From Bacteroidales bacterium (GTDB lineage: Bacteria > Bacteroidota > Bacteroidia > Bacteroidales > JAFGXI01), in contig JAFGXI010000011.1 of NCBI GenBank assembly GCA_016936665.1, positions 1-63,121 on the forward strand: a stretch of DNA of 63,121 bases. The letters run 5' to 3'. Shown piece after piece: positions 55,165-63,121 of the stretch; within the stretch, counting starts at the first letter, position 1; each line of letters starts with the position of its first letter. A program made the translations under genes and the position numbers. The notes under the pieces are model-generated. The model was not told the origin of the DNA. It made no database searches and saw only the letters and a list, made by a program, of their open reading frames with translations.

Positions 55165-55887
55165 ATGCGAAGAACTAGAGCTTTTTATATTAGTCGGTCT
55201 ATCATTATTACAGCCATTATCTATTTGGTATTAATTTTTAGTTTAGCATTTACGCATATCTATAGGCCCATTCCCGACGAAGAAGCAGGGGTGTTTGTAG
55301 AGCTTGAAGATTTACCAACTGTTCTACCTCCTCAAACTGAAAATCTTGAAAATTTAAGCCAACAAGAAAGGCATAATATTGCAGTGAATAAGGCCATGCA
55401 AGATCGAGATAAAACAGACCCTTACGACTATTCAGACATTGATAAAGCTGATGAAAATTACAAAGAACAGCTCGTTAAAAATGCCATTGGCGACGATCAA
55501 TATAAAAAAATATTTGAACGAGAATATATGAATATCGACGATAACATAGACGACCGAAAGAAAGAAAATCAAGACAACAACGAACAACACAATCAGCCAT
55601 CGAACTACCAAGGCGCTACCTACATTAGCTATTTTCTTAAAGATCGATACAAGATGAAAATCCCAGTTCCGACATACAAATGCGAAACTTCAGGTAAAAT
55701 AGTTATGAACATTGTGGTAAATCAAGATGGTAAAGTTGTATCGCACGAAGTCGATCCAAGCTCAAACCAAGACGACTGTCTAATAAAAGCTGCTATTCAA
55801 TCTGTAGAGAGGTCAAAATTTAATCAAAATTACAGTGCCCCTTCGAGACAAAGAGGCACCATAACTTATATATTCGAATCTCAGTGA
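55165..55887 (+). CDS. TonB-like envelope protein
   Basis: 240 aa from ATG 55165; the frame opens at a TTG upstream. An N-terminal membrane helix (IIITAIIYLVLIFSLAF) is followed by a charged, Gln/Asn/Asp-rich periplasmic linker, and a C-terminal TonB-like fold (GKIVMNIVVNQDGKVVSHEVDP ... RGTITYIF). The linker is acidic rather than Pro-rich. No ExbB/ExbD genes are near. It may be a TonB paralogue or an envelope protein with a TonB C-terminal fold. Its stop is two bases from the convergent Usp gene, with no terminator hairpin between. Confidence 0.7.
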   Translation: MRRTRAFYISRSIIITAIIYLVLIFSLAFTHIYRPIPDEEAGVFVELEDLPTVLPPQTENLENLSQQERHNIAVNKAMQDRDKTDPYDYSDIDKADENYKEQLVKNAIGDDQYKKIFEREYMNIDDNIDDRKKENQDNNEQHNQPSNYQGATYISYFLKDRYKMKIPVPTYKCETSGKIVMNIVVNQDGKVVSHEVDPSSNQDDCLIKAAIQSVERSKFNQNYSAPSRQRGTITYIFESQ

Positions 55888-55889
55888 TT

Positions 55890-56714
55890 TTAGAAAAATC
55901 TCTCGTAAATTGATAAATCTGTTCTTGGCTGAATACACATTACAGGAATTTCTTCGTTGTTAGCAATTAGTTTTTGTTCATCAGCTCCGAACATATAATC
56001 GTTTAAACCTATATCTTTAGTAATAACAATAATGATTAAATCGGCATCGATATATTTCGAAAAATCAAGCGTTTGTTTTACAAAACTTCCTTTAGCTTTA
56101 GACTCGTGAATTTCGAATTCGATATTTTTACTTTCGAGATATTTTTTAGCAAACTCCAAATTATTTTTAATATTTTTAGCGTGGATAGCATCGTTGGTAT
56201 TAGGCACCAACACGTTTACCAATAATTTAAAGTTTTCGGCCAAGTATCCTACCCATTTCAATTTTTGTTTACTTTCTTTCCTGAAATCGACCGGAAAAAC
56301 AATGTTAGAATAATGATTGTGTCGAGGGGGGCCTTGAACAACAATAAAAGGGACTTTAGAACTTGCAATTACTTTCAAAGCCCAGCTACCTGTAAGCTTT
56401 TGCATTCCTTTAATCCCGTGCGTACCCATTAGCACGAGTATTGCTTCTTGTTCAACGGCATATTCTCCGAGTGTTGAAAAAACACTTCCATCTTTGACAA
56501 CGTATTGAATTTTTCTTGAAAACTCAATCATCGTATTTTCGATGGTTTTATCCATTTTGATACATGCTTCTGAGTATTGTTCTTTATCTTCAATTATATG
56601 AACCAATTCTACAATTGCTTTGTTAATCTCTGCCAATTGCAGAGCATGCTCTAAGGCATTTTGAGCTTTAGGGGAAAAGTCCCAAGCAACAAGGATTTTG
56701 TCTTGTTTAGCCAT
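55890..56714 (-). CDS. Universal stress protein with two UspA domains
   Basis: 274 aa. Domain 1 starts ILVAWDFSPKAQNALEHALQLA and has LVLMGTHGIKG; domain 2 begins near residue 145 with NIVFPVDFRKES and keeps less of the ATP motif. Tandem Usp proteins are common in Bacteroidota. Convergent with the TonB-like gene. Confidence 0.88.
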   Translation of the reverse strand: MAKQDKILVAWDFSPKAQNALEHALQLAEINKAIVELVHIIEDKEQYSEACIKMDKTIENTMIEFSRKIQYVVKDGSVFSTLGEYAVEQEAILVLMGTHGIKGMQKLTGSWALKVIASSKVPFIVVQGPPRHNHYSNIVFPVDFRKESKQKLKWVGYLAENFKLLVNVLVPNTNDAIHAKNIKNNLEFAKKYLESKNIEFEIHESKAKGSFVKQTLDFSKYIDADLIIIVITKDIGLNDYMFGADEQKLIANNEEIPVMCIQPRTDLSIYERFF

Positions 56715-56822
56715 AATCTTTTTCGTTTTTTTATTTTATATTTAGGTTGACTAGTTCTCTCTAGCGTATTGATAAAGATAAAAAAAAATAGAAATCTAAC
56801 AGCACACGGGTTGTAAAAACAT

Positions 56823-56830
56823 TATTTTTG
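56823..56830 (+). promoter_or_regulatory. -7 promoter element of the methyltransferase-WbqC unit
   Basis: TATTTTTG matches TAnnTTTG, 15 bases before the ATG at 56846. No good -33 element was seen. Confidence 0.45.
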
Positions 56831-56845
56831 CTTCAAAAGTTGTAA

Positions 56846-57619
56846 ATGAGACAGTTTATAAAGTTCTTAGTCAGACATGTTCCGCGTATTTATTTGATAC
56901 GCTTTAGTTTTGCATTTAGTAAAATTTTTGCGCTATTTTACAGAGGAAATAAGCAGTATTGTCCAATTTGCGAAGGTCATTTTCGTAAATTTTTACCTTA
57001 TGGTTACACCGACACAAACAGCGAAAATCGCCTTTGTCCTAGTTGCTTATCTTTAGAAAGGCATCGCCAAATTTGGAAATATTTGGAAAACGAAACTAAT
57101 ATTTTTACGCAGCCAACAAAGTTGTTGCATATCGCCCCAGAGCAGTCGTTCTACCAAAAGTTTAAAAAAATAAAAACCTTAGATTACTACACAGGAGACT
57201 TAGAGTCTCCATTAGCCAAATATCATTTCGATATTCATCAGATTCCTTTTGACGACAATAGTTTTGACGTGGTGATGTGTAACCACGTTTTGGAACATGT
57301 TTCTGATGAATTTAAAGCGAGTTCAGAAATTTATCGTGTATTAAAACCCGGAGGTTGGGCTATTCTACAAGTACCTATTAATCCGACTTTCGAAACAACC
57401 TACGAAGACGCATCGATAACGAACCCAAAGGAAAGAGAAAAACACTTTGGACAATACGACCATGTGCGTTGGCATGGTTTAGACTACCCTAAAAGACTTG
57501 AAAAGTCAGGTTTTAAAGTAGAATCTTTAGACTATACTAATACTTTTTCTGCAACCGAAATTGAGCGCATGCGTTTACCAATTGGTGAATTGCTTTATAT
57601 TGCCCGAAAAACAAGTTAG
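56846..57619 (+). CDS. SAM-dependent methyltransferase with zinc-ribbon head
   Basis: 257 aa. A CPICEGHF ... LCPSCLSLERHR module near the N-terminus gives a likely zinc site; the methyltransferase core has LHIAPEQSFYQKF in place of the usual SAM loop, then VVMCNHVLEHV and VLKPGGWAILQVPI. The LHIAPE form is typical of a methyltransferase group in glycan gene clusters. The WbqC-like gene starts one base after its stop. Confidence 0.83.
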   Translation: MRQFIKFLVRHVPRIYLIRFSFAFSKIFALFYRGNKQYCPICEGHFRKFLPYGYTDTNSENRLCPSCLSLERHRQIWKYLENETNIFTQPTKLLHIAPEQSFYQKFKKIKTLDYYTGDLESPLAKYHFDIHQIPFDDNSFDVVMCNHVLEHVSDEFKASSEIYRVLKPGGWAILQVPINPTFETTYEDASITNPKEREKHFGQYDHVRWHGLDYPKRLEKSGFKVESLDYTNTFSATEIERMRLPIGELLYIARKTS

Positions 57620-57620
57620 T

Positions 57621-58244
57621 ATGATTCTTTCTACTGCTTATTTCCCAAATATTCAATATTTATCGAAATTTTATATTCAGAATGAAAGTCCGGTAATAGA
57701 TATTTTTGAACACTTCGAGAGAAAATCGTATAGAAATCGTTGTGAGATTTTAAGTGCAAATGGAGTATTGGGATTAACTGTACCTGTAGTAAAAGCGCAA
57801 AGAAAAACTATAATCAAAGATTTAAAATTAGACAAATCATCCGACTGGCAAAAAAAACATTTAAAAGCTATAGAAAGCGCGTACAACAGTGCTCCCTTTT
57901 TTGAGTATATTATGCCTGATTTTTTTCCTGTTTTCGAAAAGCGATTTGAGTATTTAATCGATTTAAATAATTTTATTTTCGAATTGCTATTAAACTATTT
58001 CCCAAATCACAATTCTTACTCTTTTTCTAAATCATATTGCCAAACAAACTATAACTATGATTATAGAAACTTGATAAGCCCACAAAAAAATTCTCAAGCA
58101 CTAGATGCCCATTTTTTATCTGAAGTTTATTATCAAACTTTTCAAGATAAATTTCCATTTGCCGAAAATCTATCGTGCATCGATTTGCTTTTTAACGAAG
58201 GATCAAATGCCGAATCGATTTTAATAAAAAGTATATTAAAATAA
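57621..58244 (+). CDS. WbqC family protein
   Basis: 207 aa from the ATG at 57621, which fits the family start (ILSTAYFPNIQYLSKF); the open frame begins 60 bases earlier inside the methyltransferase gene. WbqC proteins occur in O-antigen and other glycan loci; the reaction is not known for certain. The 3' end overlaps the convergent Omp85 gene by nine bases. Confidence 0.85.
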   Translation: MILSTAYFPNIQYLSKFYIQNESPVIDIFEHFERKSYRNRCEILSANGVLGLTVPVVKAQRKTIIKDLKLDKSSDWQKKHLKAIESAYNSAPFFEYIMPDFFPVFEKRFEYLIDLNNFIFELLLNYFPNHNSYSFSKSYCQTNYNYDYRNLISPQKNSQALDAHFLSEVYYQTFQDKFPFAENLSCIDLLFNEGSNAESILIKSILK

Positions 58245-59555
58245 ATAATTTAAACCGATATACAAGCCTGATTTACCATCTCTAGGATCGATGGCTCTTC
58301 CGTAATTGATACTGACAATAAAATTATGATTTAACACAAAAGTAAAGCCTAATCCATAACTGCCGTGTATAGATTCTTGTTCTTCTATAATATCTTGTTT
58401 AGCCTCTTCCGGAATTACAGTAGTATCAAAATCGTATTTACCGGTAACCATTCCTGCATCGACAAATCCTGTAAGCCCCAAATATAGGTTTTGGTTAAAA
58501 ACTATTCTTCTGAAGAATTTCCATCTCGCTTCGATATTTCCGTATAAAACATCGTCGCCAACGACTCTATTTCTAAGAATCCCTCTTAATGTTTTCGCTC
58601 CACCTAGACCATCTCTGTTGATGTTTGAATTGTATACATAAGGCAACATGTAAAATGGAATAGTTCCGTATATTTTTGGTTGGTAACTCACACGATAAGC
58701 CAATCCTAAGACCTCTTTTTTAAGTGTAAAATATTGACGATGCGTTAAGGCTAGTTTTGCATAAGAAGGAGTAACACCATCGAAAGACGGAGCCATCAAT
58801 AATAAGACTTCCGACCACACCCCTTTCATAGGATTTCCTTCTTGGTCTCTGGTATCGAATACTAAACCTAAACGAAGCATTTCGGTTTTTCCACCATTCT
58901 TTTCGTTCTGACTAATGATTCCCCAATCGACATATTTTTCGTACAGACCAGCCGTATCTGGTAATAAATTTTCTTTTTTGCCTTCGTTAAGATTATCGAT
59001 ATCTACTTGATCGACTCGGGTATCGAAATGCGTAAAACCGATTAAAGCTCTTAACTTTTTCTCCCATAAAAACGACTGGAAGTCTGCTTTTAACTTCAAT
59101 TGCGAACGTTCGTATTTGTAGTACATTCTAGAAATGTAATCTATGTTCGAACTGGCATCATCGATATATTCGCTATGATAAACTGCCGGATAACCATTGA
59201 AACCGAAGAAGTCTAATGCTTTTTCTGTAAGATAACTCGCTTCAAGCGTGACTCTTGTTTTAGGGATTAGGTATTCCGAATCGTAAATTATTTGGTTTAT
59301 CCCCGAACCTTTTGTTGTTCTCGACCATTCCAAATATAATGAATGTAAGTACTTTGGGTAAGTGCTTCCATCGCCGTAATAATAAATATTTGTAAGTCCT
59401 CCGTATTTGAATCCAATATCAGAATCGTAAGCAATTGCAGGAACTACGCCAAAAGAAAAACCGGTTTTTGCTTTTTCTTTAACGCTTGTAGTATCGTTTT
59501 GTGCCCATATAAAGAAAGGCAAAAACATTATTATTGTAAAGACTCTTATATTCAT
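58236..59555 (-). CDS. Omp85/BamA-fold outer-membrane protein without POTRA domains
   Basis: 439 aa. Signal peptide (VFTIIMFLPFFIWAQ), then directly a surface-antigen (D15) barrel: AKTLRGILRN matches the Omp85 loop motif, followed by GNIEARWKFF and the end GLYIGLNYLF with terminal Phe. No POTRA repeats are visible. A metallophosphatase or patatin domain, found in some relatives, is absent. Role unknown. Confidence 0.82.
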   Translation of the reverse strand: MNIRVFTIIMFLPFFIWAQNDTTSVKEKAKTGFSFGVVPAIAYDSDIGFKYGGLTNIYYYGDGSTYPKYLHSLYLEWSRTTKGSGINQIIYDSEYLIPKTRVTLEASYLTEKALDFFGFNGYPAVYHSEYIDDASSNIDYISRMYYKYERSQLKLKADFQSFLWEKKLRALIGFTHFDTRVDQVDIDNLNEGKKENLLPDTAGLYEKYVDWGIISQNEKNGGKTEMLRLGLVFDTRDQEGNPMKGVWSEVLLLMAPSFDGVTPSYAKLALTHRQYFTLKKEVLGLAYRVSYQPKIYGTIPFYMLPYVYNSNINRDGLGGAKTLRGILRNRVVGDDVLYGNIEARWKFFRRIVFNQNLYLGLTGFVDAGMVTGKYDFDTTVIPEEAKQDIIEEQESIHGSYGLGFTFVLNHNFIVSINYGRAIDPRDGKSGLYIGLNYLF

Positions 59556-59565
59556 ATACTTTGTT

Positions 59566-60624
59566 TTATTCTTCTTCTTGAAAATATAATTTATAATACT
59601 TCATATCTCTTGCTGCATCGTAACCTTTCTCTAGGTTTTCGGGATTAGTATGCACGTATACATGAAAGCTTTTATCCAACTTAATGACTGATTTAAAGTA
59701 TTTTTTATTTGATTTTAGTGCTTGTTTCGAAATTGGGAATTTTTTTTGAATTTCGATATCAAAGTCTTGTTCAAAATTTGGGATATATTCGTCGAATACA
59801 GAATTTATTTCGTCATTAGCAATCACTTCTTCTTTAAATGTATCTGTATCGAATTCGTCTGAAAATTTAAAAAAATCTTCGGTTCTTTGAATAAAAGCGA
59901 TTTGCTCAGCAGGTTGTATGTTATGCTCTTCATTTAAAACTTCTTCGCTAAAACTTTTTACTAAATTGATAAAATTATTAGTATGGTAATAATTCTCCTG
60001 ACGTTGACGAATGTTTAAAAAATCGAATTGCCAATGGACAGCTAAGTCGTGTTTGTTTTTATCGACATTAAGAATTTTATACCCGTTTTCTTTATCGAGA
60101 TTAAAAATTAAGCAAGCTCTATCCAATTTTTTCAAACTAATCCCCTCTTCTCTTTTAACAGCAATTTCATCTTGACTAGGTACTAACTTTATAAAAGGTT
60201 CTTTAGTCTCCGATTTAAATAAGCCTATTGCACTAACTAACTCATCACCAACAATGCAATTTTTGAATTTAACCACATGAAGCTCACCACTTTTGATTTT
60301 ACTGTTAGTCATTAATTCGTAAAGAAATTTGGCAATGTCTTGAGATGTTTGCACAAATGCGTCTGGTTCTTTATATAATTGTCGAATATGATTGTATAAT
60401 CTATTTGCTGTAAATTTAGTGTCTTCAGAGGCTGCTTCTTCACCAATAAACTGGTAATAATCGTCGGTTTTAAATGGATTTAAATAATAACTAAGCAAAA
60501 CAGATTTTTGTGCTTCATCTAGAAACAACATTTTTTGCGACAACATAATATTTTCCTCTTTTGCTCTGTTACCAATTCCATGTATGATAACATCTTCAAT
60601 CTCTACCTGTCTAAAATCGTACAT
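59566..60624 (-). CDS. 37-kDa nucleoid-associated protein (NdpA/YejK family)
   Basis: 352 aa, similar in length to the E. coli homologue. It starts with FRQVEIEDVIIHGIGN, typical of this family in Bacteroidota, and contains CIVGDELVSAIGLFKSE and FLNIRQRQENYYHTNNF. It has no signal peptide. Binding to the nucleoid is known for the family; its function is unclear. It ends 10 bases before the Omp85 gene. Confidence 0.85.
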   Translation of the reverse strand: MYDFRQVEIEDVIIHGIGNRAKEENIMLSQKMLFLDEAQKSVLLSYYLNPFKTDDYYQFIGEEAASEDTKFTANRLYNHIRQLYKEPDAFVQTSQDIAKFLYELMTNSKIKSGELHVVKFKNCIVGDELVSAIGLFKSETKEPFIKLVPSQDEIAVKREEGISLKKLDRACLIFNLDKENGYKILNVDKNKHDLAVHWQFDFLNIRQRQENYYHTNNFINLVKSFSEEVLNEEHNIQPAEQIAFIQRTEDFFKFSDEFDTDTFKEEVIANDEINSVFDEYIPNFEQDFDIEIQKKFPISKQALKSNKKYFKSVIKLDKSFHVYVHTNPENLEKGYDAARDMKYYKLYFQEEE

Positions 60625-60809
60625 AATAAGTTTAGTATTTTAGAAACAAAAATAAACCACATTCGAGACTTTTATGCTTTGTGTTAGTAAAATATGAAAA
60701 TTTTAAGTCGATTCGAATATCGAATCAAACACTAGAAACTAATTTTATATTTAATAATCTTTATTTAATTTGTGAAGGTTTTGTTATACATTAATTCAAA
60801 TTTTAAAGT

Positions 60810-61496
60810 GTGAAAACAACAGATATTCAATCTATCGAGAAAATTTTCAGAGCCCACTCTAACTCGGCTTCAGCAGAAAAGATGGCTGCTTACATGAAAA
60901 ACAAATTTCCATTCTTAGGAATATCGTCTCCGGAAAGAGCAGAAATCTACAAAATTATTTTCGATCAATTTGGGGCACCAAGTTTAACCGAATTTGAGGC
61001 AATCGTAAACCTCTTTTGGAAAATGCCAGAGAGAGAATTTCATTATTTTGCGATGCACATTATCGAAAAACACAAAAGAAAACTAGCACCTTCTCATCTT
61101 GAATTTATTTTAGACTTAATTGTTAAAAACTCTTGGTGGGACAGCATTGATTGGTTAGCACCTCACTTCGTAGGTAAAATACTAAAAGACTTTCCGGAGT
61201 TAAGAGAAGAATACGTCCCTCAATGGATTGCATCTGATAATATTTGGATTAACAGAACAGCAATATTATTTCAGCTTAAGTATAAAAAAGATACCGATTT
61301 TAATTTATTAATTGAAATAATTGAGTCGCTGAAACATCATAAAGAGTTTTTTGTTAAGAAGGCAATTGGATGGGTGCTAAGAGAATATTCAAAAACGAAC
61401 CCCGAAGCCGTTTTACAATACATCGAACAAGCTCAACTTCAAGCTTTAAGCGAAAAAGAAGGACTCAAGCATATTCAAAAGCAACTAAACAAATAA
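60810..61496 (+). CDS. DNA alkylation repair enzyme, AlkD-like
   Basis: 228 aa with a GTG start at 60810; the next in-frame ATG (60882) would remove the first helices of the fold, so GTG is preferred. HEAT-like repeats with YMKNKFPFLGISSPER, SWWDSIDWLAPHFVG, and FFVKKAIGWVLREYSK, all typical of AlkD. It removes alkylated bases such as 3- and 7-methylpurines without base flipping. The NAD kinase gene follows after five bases. Confidence 0.9.
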   Translation: MKTTDIQSIEKIFRAHSNSASAEKMAAYMKNKFPFLGISSPERAEIYKIIFDQFGAPSLTEFEAIVNLFWKMPEREFHYFAMHIIEKHKRKLAPSHLEFILDLIVKNSWWDSIDWLAPHFVGKILKDFPELREEYVPQWIASDNIWINRTAILFQLKYKKDTDFNLLIEIIESLKHHKEFFVKKAIGWVLREYSKTNPEAVLQYIEQAQLQALSEKEGLKHIQKQLNK

Positions 61497-61501
61497 TATT
61501 C

Positions 61502-62383
61502 ATGAAAATAGCAATATACGGTAGAGAATTTCCTAAAGAAAATAGCTCGTTTATATTCGAATTGTTCGAAATATTAAAGCAGCACAAAACAGAAATATAC
61601 ATTCATGAGTCGTTTTTAGAATTTCTCAACAAAACGATACATTGCAAACCTGAGGTCTCTAAAACATTCACAGCTTTTAAAAATTTAGATAGTAAAATAG
61701 ATTTCTTTATCAGCATAGGGGGCGATGGAACTTTTTTAGAAAGCGTAGACATTGTCAGAGATTTACAAATTCCTATTATTGGAATAAATAGTGGTCGACT
61801 TGGTTTTTTAGCAAATATTGCGAAAGAAAATACAATTACAGCAATTCAAACAGTTTTAGATGGTAAATGCGAAATCGAAGAAAGAAGTTTACTAGCTTTA
61901 GAAACCGAAAATAATTTATTTGGCGAGTTTAATACAGCGTTAAACGAAGTGACTATAAGCAGAAAAGACACTTCATCGATGATAACTATAAAGACTTATG
62001 TTAATGGAGAGTTTTTAAATGCATATTGGACAGATGGGTTGATTATTTCTACACCTACGGGTTCGACAGGGTATTCCTTAAGTGTAGGTGGGCCAATTGT
62101 AATGCCTGGAACAAAAAATTTTATTATTTCTCCTATTGCTCCACATAACCTTACGGTTCGCCCAATGGTTATACCGGACGATAAGGTTATAACACTAAAA
62201 GTAGAAGGTAGAGCAGAACAATTTTTAGCCACACTCGATTTTAGAACTAAAGTATTCGAAAAAGATTTGATTATCACAATTAAAAAAGCAGATTACACTA
62301 TTAAAACGATAAAGTTACCCGATATTAGTTTTTTCAGTACAATAAGGAATAAACTATTGTGGGGTTTAGACCGAAGAAACTAG
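61502..62383 (+). CDS. nadK: NAD kinase
   Basis: 293 aa from the ATG at 61502 (MKIAIYGREF); the frame is open upstream inside the AlkD gene but without family similarity. Catalytic GGDGTFLE, NSGRLGFLAN, the NE-S motif LNEVTISRKDTSSM, and DGLIISTPTGSTGYSLSVGGPI. It phosphorylates NAD to NADP. Confidence 0.95.
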   Translation: MKIAIYGREFPKENSSFIFELFEILKQHKTEIYIHESFLEFLNKTIHCKPEVSKTFTAFKNLDSKIDFFISIGGDGTFLESVDIVRDLQIPIIGINSGRLGFLANIAKENTITAIQTVLDGKCEIEERSLLALETENNLFGEFNTALNEVTISRKDTSSMITIKTYVNGEFLNAYWTDGLIISTPTGSTGYSLSVGGPIVMPGTKNFIISPIAPHNLTVRPMVIPDDKVITLKVEGRAEQFLATLDFRTKVFEKDLIITIKKADYTIKTIKLPDISFFSTIRNKLLWGLDRRN

Positions 62384-62389
62384 AGCATC

Positions 62390-62734
62390 ATGGGGAAAAG
62401 TAAAAAAAATAGAATCGATGTCGTTTACTCTACGAATCCGGATTTTGAGTACGACTTCGAAGAAAATGAAGAACAAGAAACTATAGAGCCTAAATTGCAA
62501 GACTTAAGAGTTGGGCTCGATAAGAAACAACGAAAAGGGAAAGTGGTTACATTAGTAACAGGCTTTATTGGAACGGATTCCGATTTAGTTGAACTATCGA
62601 AACAACTCAAAAGCATTTGCGGTGTAGGAGGAAGTGCAAAAGACCAAGAAATAATATTACAAGGAGACCAAAGAGAGAAAGTTAGCAATTGGTTACTCAA
62701 TAAGGGATACAAAGTAAAGAAGATAGGTGGATAA
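62390..62734 (+). CDS. SUI1/eIF1-like translation factor (YciH family)
   Basis: 114 aa. An acidic N-terminal part (about 1-40) is followed by the SUI1 fold: DKKQRKGKVVTLVTGFIG, LKSICGVGGSAKDQEIILQGDQR and GYKVKKIGG. Bacterial SUI1 proteins resemble YciH; their role in initiation fidelity is only partly known. Begins six bases after nadK. Confidence 0.92.
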   Translation: MGKSKKNRIDVVYSTNPDFEYDFEENEEQETIEPKLQDLRVGLDKKQRKGKVVTLVTGFIGTDSDLVELSKQLKSICGVGGSAKDQEIILQGDQREKVSNWLLNKGYKVKKIGG

Positions 62735-62804
62735 CACAAAGATTTGATATTGAAACTATTGCGATTTTTTAGAAAAAGAAAGCGTAAAAATTCCTAACAA
62801 AATA

Positions 62805-62835
62805 TTTGCAGAAAATAATAAGATTGCTACTTTTG
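62805..62835 (+). promoter_or_regulatory. Consensus promoter of the SRP RNA-tRNA unit
   Basis: -33 TTTG (62805-62808), 19-base spacer, -7 TACTTTTG (62828-62835): a full match to the Bacteroidota consensus, six bases before the predicted 5' end of the SRP RNA. Confidence 0.8.
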
Positions 62836-62840
62836 TCGCC

Positions 62841-62938
62841 GGGTAAGTCTTATACGACCAGCTCCTACTGAATTCCCCCAGGGTCGGAAGGCAGCAAGGG
62901 TAGGTGGTTGAGCGGTGCGATATGAGTAGCTTACCCAC
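62841..62938 (+). ncRNA. ffs: Small signal recognition particle RNA (4.5S-type)
   Basis: About 98 nt. The apical SRP domain is clear: CCCAGGGTCGGAAGGCAGCAAGGG includes the GGAA tetraloop region and the asymmetric loop bound by Ffh. The ends pair as GGGTAAG (62841-62847) with CTTACCC (62930-62936), giving a hairpin of bacterial small SRP size. It works with Ffh in targeting membrane proteins. The tRNA-Thr begins only a few bases later, so its 3' end may be made by tRNA processing. Confidence 0.93.
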
Positions 62939-62940
62939 TT

Positions 62941-63014
62941 GCCGATGTAGCTCAGTTGGTCAGAGCAGCTGATTTGTAATCAGCAGGCCGTGGGTTCGAC
63001 TCCCTCCATCGGCT
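62941..63014 (+). tRNA. tRNA-Thr (anticodon UGU)
   Basis: 74 nt cloverleaf. Acceptor GCCGATG / CATCGGC, D arm GCTCAGTTGGTCAGAGC, anticodon stem GCTGA / TCAGC with loop TTTGTAA, T arm GTGGGTTCGACTCCC. The CCA end is not encoded. Confidence 0.96.
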
Positions 63015-63034
63015 CTTTTTATTATATAATTTTC

Positions 63035-63116
63035 GGGAAGATACCGAAGCGGTCAAACGGGGCAGACTGTAAATCTGTTGGCTCAGCCTTCGTAGGTTCG
63101 AATCCTGCTCTTCCCA
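63035..63116 (+). tRNA. tRNA-Tyr (anticodon GUA)
   Basis: 82 nt class II tRNA with a long variable arm. Acceptor GGGAAGA / TCTTCCC, anticodon loop CTGTAAA, T loop GGTTCGAATCC, discriminator A. CCA is not encoded. It lies 20 bases after the tRNA-Thr. Confidence 0.96.
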
Positions 63117-63121
63117 CAAAA

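Noticed and set aside
61370..61501. 44-codon extension of NAD kinase
   Set aside because: It overlaps the end of the AlkD gene in a different frame and has a composition unlike NadK; the family starts at the ATG at 61502.
62756..62938. 60-aa minus-strand open frame across the SRP RNA
   Set aside because: The region is a structured RNA with its own consensus promoter on the plus strand.
1..63121. Phage, transposon, integron or CRISPR content
   Set aside because: No transposase, integrase, regular direct repeats with spacers or target-site duplications were seen.

Overview
The window looks like a chromosomal segment of a Bacteroidota bacterium, probably of the Bacteroidales/Marinilabiliales group. 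The reasons are low G+C, three proteins with type IX secretion (T9SS) C-terminal sorting domains, a PorU-like C25 peptidase, promoters of the TTTG-N19-21-TAnnTTTG type, typical Bacteroidota families (PruA, BatA-type vWA protein, OlsF-type acyltransferase, 37-kDa nucleoid-associated protein, SUI1) and an SRP RNA-tRNA-Thr-tRNA-Tyr group at the right edge. No phage, IS element, CRISPR array or rRNA was seen. No gene-free gap exceeds about 250 bases.

Layout. 1-6.5 kb: a 5'-truncated T9SS surface protein, a GLUG-repeat T9SS protein and a serine hydrolase. 6.6-8.7 kb: an S9 peptidase lipoprotein. 9.0-20.0 kb: a sulfur-respiration island. On the minus strand it has a Psr/Phs-type molybdoenzyme (psrABC), a split YeeE/YedE sulfur transporter and three rhodanese-domain proteins anchored to the outside of the inner membrane or exported as lipoproteins. 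Upstream lies an FNR-like Fe-S regulator, and divergently an octaheme tetrathionate-reductase-family cytochrome with a cytochrome b fused to a PAS domain. Perfect FNR boxes (TTGAT-N4-ATCAA) sit in front of psrA and between fnr and the octaheme gene.

20-33 kb: an unrecognised 234-aa protein, proline dehydrogenase, a BatA-like protein and a diadenylate-cyclase-family protein with an altered RHR motif, a small outer-membrane protein, mnmA, ndk, mltG-ispD-TRIC channel, then pruA and a second aldehyde dehydrogenase. 33-49.5 kb is a long minus-strand run: OlsF-type acyltransferase, phosphohexomutase, methyltransferase, rfbD-rfbC-rfbA (no rfbB), a lipoprotein, an Omp85-like protein translationally coupled to a PorU2-like peptidase, a C-terminal processing protease and dCMP deaminase. 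49.6-63.1 kb: ankyrin protein, a third T9SS substrate, pckA, an aminotransferase, a small membrane protein plus TonB-like protein, universal stress protein, methyltransferase/WbqC pair, a second Omp85 protein, a nucleoid-associated protein, AlkD, NAD kinase, SUI1, SRP RNA and two tRNAs.

Best leads: (1) the FNR-linked extracytoplasmic sulfur system, in which two different rhodanese proteins end in the same Lys-rich tail KGKKKEVEGGCG, one of them having lost its catalytic Cys; (2) the cytochrome b-PAS fusion; (3) two distant genes sharing the same promoter architecture, with a 16-bp palindrome TCACCC-TTTW-GGGTGA 23-24 bp upstream of a TAYTTTG element that lies exactly 17 nt before the ATG. All functional calls come from reading the sequence; no database search was run.
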